Assembly (NCBI GenBank): GCA_946407705.1
Contig: CAMJPC010000003.1
Location: forward strand, 124,001-188,000
Length of the DNA stretch: 64,000 bases
Reading direction: 5' to 3'
Source of the DNA: an uncultured Clostridia bacterium
GTDB lineage: Bacteria; Bacillota; Clostridia; Saccharofermentanales; Saccharofermentanaceae
A model generated the notes under the pieces. It was given only the letters and a program-made list of their open reading frames with translations. It was not told the origin of the DNA and searched no databases. The position numbers and the translations under genes are program-made. The first letter of the stretch is position 1, and each line of letters begins with the position of its first letter. Positions 60,839 to 64,000 of this stretch are shown here, in pieces.

Positions 60839-60867
60839 TTGACATTTTGTAAAATCCGAATTACTAT
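60839..60867 (+). promoter_or_regulatory. Sigma-A-type promoter
   Basis: TTGACA (60839-60844), 17-base spacer, TACTAT (60862-60867), 26 bases before the ATG at 60893; transcribes the membrane protein-XRE pair. Confidence 0.8.
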
Positions 60868-60892
60868 ATGCTCATCTAAGGGGGATACGACC

Positions 60893-61861
60893 ATGAAAAA
60901 GAAATTAGCGATAATTACCATAATCATAGCAGGCTCCATTCTCTGGGTGCTTACGGCCCTGGCAGTATGTCTCAGAGGTACACAGACCCTTGCATTTACA
61001 GACACTGTACAAGAAGCCGGAAGCGGCGTCACATACGTAAAACGCAGCAGAACGCCCGTTGACTTTTTACCCGTAGGCAATGAGTGCGAGTTTGAGATTA
61101 CAGTTGACGGTCCGGATGAAATAGTTCCCACGATAAGCATCTCGCTTGAGTCCTCCAAAGCGGAACCGATCTTCACAAAGACCGCGAAAAACGGTACTTT
61201 CAAGACAGGCAAGCTTAATGTCGGCTACAAAAAGATCTTTCTTAATTTCGATTATGAACCATTGCCCGAATTGGACGAGAATAAAGATTACGCCGTCAGA
61301 TATACGATCGAACTTACTTCAGGCAACTATGCTCTCTATAACAGCATAATGCTCACTCTTGCTGCAGTCTGCATTCTGCCTTTAGCGCTTAGCATTGCTT
61401 ACCTGATCAGCTTAAACGAGAACAATAAAAAGGCATTCGATGAGCGTCAGATGAAGATGCGCGGCAAAGCAGCAATGACCACGATGATAGTCGTCATCGC
61501 CACTGCTCTCGGTCTGGGGTGGTTTAGTCTGATCTATAACGATTTCCCGCTGTCAGCATATGAATGCCTGATGATCATCGCATTTATCGGAATCGCAACG
61601 TTTGCCATTACCGCAGACAGATATGATGCATACATGGGCTTAAGCAATAAGCGTAATGTGTTCGCAGTTATGTTCAGCATTATTGGTATAATCGATCTGG
61701 TAATGTTCTTTTCCACGCTCAAGCTGATCAGAGACGGCGCCCCGGTCAATAACAGGATCGACTCACTTGTACAGGGAATCTGCTGTCTCTCAATAGGCGT
61801 TGAAGTATTCATAAAGAACATCCAGAATAAGAAGGAGGCGCTGGAGGATGAAGAATCTTAA
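60893..61861 (+). CDS. Membrane protein with N-terminal ectodomain
   Basis: A 322-residue protein: one helix (about 5-27), an extracytoplasmic stretch of about 120 residues, then six or so helices (about 155-310). The C-terminal half (KAFDERQMKMRGKA) resembles small membrane proteins such as DUF2178 that often neighbour XRE regulators. ATG 60893 has AGGGGG eight bases upstream. It overlaps the XRE gene by 14 bases. Confidence 0.72.
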   Translation: MKKKLAIITIIIAGSILWVLTALAVCLRGTQTLAFTDTVQEAGSGVTYVKRSRTPVDFLPVGNECEFEITVDGPDEIVPTISISLESSKAEPIFTKTAKNGTFKTGKLNVGYKKIFLNFDYEPLPELDENKDYAVRYTIELTSGNYALYNSIMLTLAAVCILPLALSIAYLISLNENNKKAFDERQMKMRGKAAMTTMIVVIATALGLGWFSLIYNDFPLSAYECLMIIAFIGIATFAITADRYDAYMGLSNKRNVFAVMFSIIGIIDLVMFFSTLKLIRDGAPVNNRIDSLVQGICCLSIGVEVFIKNIQNKKEALEDEES

Positions 61862-62045
61862 ACTCAAAGCCGCCCGCGCCGCGCTGGATCTGTCACAGCA
61901 GGACCTGGCCGATAAGGTCGGCGTGTCACGTCAGACGATCAACGCCATCGAAAAGGGCGATTACAACCCTACGATCAACCTCTGCATAGCGATATGCAAG
62001 GTGCTGGGCAAAACATTGGACGAATTGTTCTGGGATCAGGAATGA
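61848..62045 (+). CDS. XRE-family regulator, YozG/XRE small type
   Basis: A 65-residue single-domain helix-turn-helix protein (LSQQDLADKVGVSRQTINAIE) with the KYNPT-like tail NPTINLCIAICKVLGKTLDELF shortened. This class pairs with small membrane proteins, as here, and often represses its own operon. Confidence 0.92.
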   Translation: MKNLKLKAARAALDLSQQDLADKVGVSRQTINAIEKGDYNPTINLCIAICKVLGKTLDELFWDQE

Positions 62046-62048
62046 CTT

Positions 62049-62085
62049 AAAGAGGGACCGCAAAAGCGATCCCTCTTTTCAATAT
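62049..62085 (+). terminator. Rho-independent terminator
   Basis: AAAGAGGGACCGC (62049-62061) and GCGATCCCTCTTT (62066-62078) form a 13-base stem with one mismatch, loop AAAA, then T-rich sequence. It ends the XRE transcript and may also serve the convergent kinase gene. Confidence 0.9.
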
Positions 62086-62089
62086 CTTA

Positions 62090-63820
62090 TTACTTTTTCT
62101 CCTTACCGAGTTTTTTCCCGAACCGGACTTCGAAAACACCGTCCTTCAGCGTTGTGCGAAGCTGAAGCTTATGCTGCTCCAATATCCTGCCTGCAAGAGC
62201 AAGACCCGTGCCGGGAGTGAACTTGTCCTTGTCAGTCTTGTTCCTTATGGTGACTGCCTTGCATGTGATATCGGCCTCGACTTTCGAATCTGCGCTCTTG
62301 TATTTCACCGCATTATCCAGCAGGCAGAAGAGTGCAGTCTCAAAGTAGTCCTTATCCATCTTGATCGTCTTGTCGCCCTTGATCTGAATATCTTCGCCGA
62401 GCTTTTGGGCAACTTCGCCGATACACGAGCGTACTGATTCTTTTACAAACTTCCGGTCAGACTTCTCCGCAGTCTTGAGTATCGCTTCGATGTCCTTATT
62501 CATCTCAGCTGTCTTCGCTAAGATCTGCTCTGCATAGCGGTCTTTTTCGGTATCGCTCGTGACGTCTTTGAGGTTCTCCGCATATCCTCCCAGGATCTGC
62601 AAAGGCGTCTTCATGTTATGCGCAAGGGAATCGATGAGATTGTTCTTGAAGATGTTATTCTCATATGCCTTTTTATACTGTGAATAAGGCTTGATAGCCG
62701 CGAGCAGAGAGATCACGACAGCAGCTAATCCCAGCAGTACCGCAGACAAGATGCTAAAAGGCTTGAAGTAAGCAGCGGACGGAACAGTATTAATGATATA
62801 TTCGAACATATATAGCTTTCCGTTGATCTCGTAGAAATCAAGGGCCCCGTAATAGCTCTCTGAATCCGGCGTGTTGAATCTGTATTTGTATTCTCCGTCA
62901 GAGTGCTTGTTTTCGGCAAATTCTTTAAACACAGCTTCAAAGCTTTCATCTCTGTAATCTTCTCCCCTGAGTTCATAAGCTTTTTGAAGCTCGCTCATGC
63001 TGTTTGCAAGAAACATTCCGCCGTATTTACTCAAATATTCATCAGGACGGACGCGGATGGGGAATACACTCAGAGATTGAACAATATTCTCGTTATTCAC
63101 TTTTATATAGCGGTCTTCTTTTGAAGGATCGGTAAAATCCCATTTCTTGGCGAATAAAGGTTCTTTGTCTATTTCAAAAGTTATACCGTACGATTCGACA
63201 ACTTTTCCGAGGTGAAGAGTATCACCATCCACATAGTAACTCAGTACCATCGGGATGCGGTACTGTATAAATCCGCTGTAATCAAGAGCTACAGTGAATA
63301 ACATGTTTGAAAAATAAAGATCCGACTGAGCGGAAAGATCCCAGCTGTTGGTGGTTTTTGTATCACAATAGTTTTTGAAGTTCCACGCTTCATCACACTT
63401 CTTGTACTCGATCGTCCACTCATTACCGTTGATAATGTCAGTCTTTTTACCTTTTGCCAGGAGTTCCTTGTCGTTGGTAACGTAATACCAGTGACGCATT
63501 TCCTGTTCTATCGGAATGCATTTGTAATCCGTCTCGCTAATAGTCTCAAAACTGCCGTCTTCTTTTACCTCTACAAACCTGTAATAATCTGATGTAAAGA
63601 TATTTGTGACAATATCGATAAAAGTCTTATCGCATTTCTTTTCAGCATAGTTTCTGACTATACTTTCAAATCTTTCATGCCTTTTGCTCCATCCTGAATC
63701 GATAGTGCTTGCGTAAGCTCTATCCAAACCGGATTGCAATATACCGTACAAGACCGCTGCGATAAGTAAGCATGCGATCAATTTCGAGAAAAGAAAACTG
63801 AGATAACCCTTCCTCTTCAT
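62090..63820 (-). CDS. Sensor histidine kinase with large extracellular domain
   Basis: The 576-residue kinase has a helix at about 8-30, an extracellular region of over 300 residues, a second helix at about 355-378, a His in SLAHNMKTPLQILGGY (near 405) and a C-terminal ATP-binding domain. The N box (LLDNAVKYK) and GTGLALAG are present, but the usual DxGxG motif is replaced by NKTDKDK. ATG 63820 has AGGAGGTG six bases upstream. The regulator gene precedes it by 12 bases. Confidence 0.87.
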   Translation of the reverse strand: MKRKGYLSFLFSKLIACLLIAAVLYGILQSGLDRAYASTIDSGWSKRHERFESIVRNYAEKKCDKTFIDIVTNIFTSDYYRFVEVKEDGSFETISETDYKCIPIEQEMRHWYYVTNDKELLAKGKKTDIINGNEWTIEYKKCDEAWNFKNYCDTKTTNSWDLSAQSDLYFSNMLFTVALDYSGFIQYRIPMVLSYYVDGDTLHLGKVVESYGITFEIDKEPLFAKKWDFTDPSKEDRYIKVNNENIVQSLSVFPIRVRPDEYLSKYGGMFLANSMSELQKAYELRGEDYRDESFEAVFKEFAENKHSDGEYKYRFNTPDSESYYGALDFYEINGKLYMFEYIINTVPSAAYFKPFSILSAVLLGLAAVVISLLAAIKPYSQYKKAYENNIFKNNLIDSLAHNMKTPLQILGGYAENLKDVTSDTEKDRYAEQILAKTAEMNKDIEAILKTAEKSDRKFVKESVRSCIGEVAQKLGEDIQIKGDKTIKMDKDYFETALFCLLDNAVKYKSADSKVEADITCKAVTIRNKTDKDKFTPGTGLALAGRILEQHKLQLRTTLKDGVFEVRFGKKLGKEKK

Positions 63821-63832
63821 GTGTAACACCTC

Positions 63833-64000
63833 CTATTCGAACCTGTATCCGACTCCGATAAGAGTCTTGATGCGGGTTCCTTCTTTTTGAAGTTTGTGAC
63901 GGAGATTTTTGACGCGGTTGTCGATGACGCGCTCGGTGATGTACATGTCGTCGCCCCAGGCTACAGCCAGCAGAAGCTTTCTGGTTATCGCGGCTCCCGG
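63833..64000 (-). CDS. OmpR-family response regulator (partial)
   Basis: The C-terminal 55 codons of a winged-helix DNA-binding domain: an ITRKLLLAVAWGDD segment, then ERVIDNRVKNLRHKL and the final GVGYRFE and TAG stop. The N-terminal receiver lies beyond the window. It is the partner of the kinase downstream. Confidence 0.88.
   Translation of the reverse strand, partial: PGAAITRKLLLAVAWGDDMYITERVIDNRVKNLRHKLQKEGTRIKTLIGVGYRFE

Noticed and set aside
1..64000. tRNA, rRNA, CRISPR arrays and known riboswitches
   Set aside because: No cloverleaf, rRNA segment, regularly spaced repeat array or recognisable riboswitch core was seen on either strand; a covariance-model search would be needed to exclude small RNAs.

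Overview
The window looks like a chromosome segment of a low-to-moderate GC, monoderm Clostridia-type bacterium (gut or rumen Oscillospiraceae/Lachnospiraceae-like). The grounds are strong AGGAGG ribosome-binding sites, many short lipoproteins with a lipobox, WXG100-type small proteins, a LytS-type membrane module fused to a SpoIIE-type phosphatase, abundant BcrA-type ABC exporters with two-component systems, and a Tn4451-like mobile element. No rRNA, tRNA or CRISPR array was seen. Genus-level placement is not possible by eye.

Layout. 1-6.4 kb: a leftward ABC exporter (permease cut by the window edge), an AraC regulator divergent from a MutS-like ATPase, and a membrane PP2C-type phosphatase. 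6.6-11.4 kb: a Ser/Glu/Thr-repeat lipoprotein and a leftward five-gene operon (AlkZ-related protein, condensation-type acyltransferase, two GNAT proteins, one unknown). 11.5-22.7 kb: rightward housekeeping and accessory genes: esterase, HAD phosphatase, glycerol-1-phosphate dehydrogenase, cation/proton antiporter, GNATs, GH29 fucosidase, an AraC-GyrI protein with a likely internal start, an autoregulated TetR-glycosyltransferase pair, and MnmA.

22.76-31.74 kb: an AT-rich integrative mobilizable element. It carries a large serine recombinase (TnpX type), a TnpW-like protein, a MOBV-type oriT but no relaxase, and a cargo of response regulator, sensor kinase, small secreted protein, two membrane proteins and an ABC ATPase. 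An ATTTAAG box repeated at 11-bp spacing lies before both the regulator operon and the secreted-protein/ABC operon, suggesting one signal-responsive circuit. A 10-bp inward-facing inverted match marks the likely ends.

31.9-49.3 kb: chromosome again: GGDEF protein, DUF6465-like protein, oxidoreductases, a cassette of two tandem paralogous short lipoproteins followed by a radical SAM/SPASM enzyme (the best candidate here for an undescribed modification system), a LacI-type sensor fused to GGDEF, an XRE-YhfC-lipoprotein operon, a GNAT/nitroreductase-methyltransferase operon, an NlpC/P60 lipoprotein and an HD hydrolase. 49.4-53.3 kb: a type VII secretion-linked cluster with two WXG100-type proteins, a lipase-like effector with a WXG-like C-terminus, and a candidate immunity protein. 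53.4-64 kb: a hotdog dehydratase, HPt and REC-GGDEF-EAL signalling genes, a complete leftward five-gene RR-ABC-kinase operon, a membrane protein with an XRE regulator, and the kinase plus partial response regulator of another two-component system.
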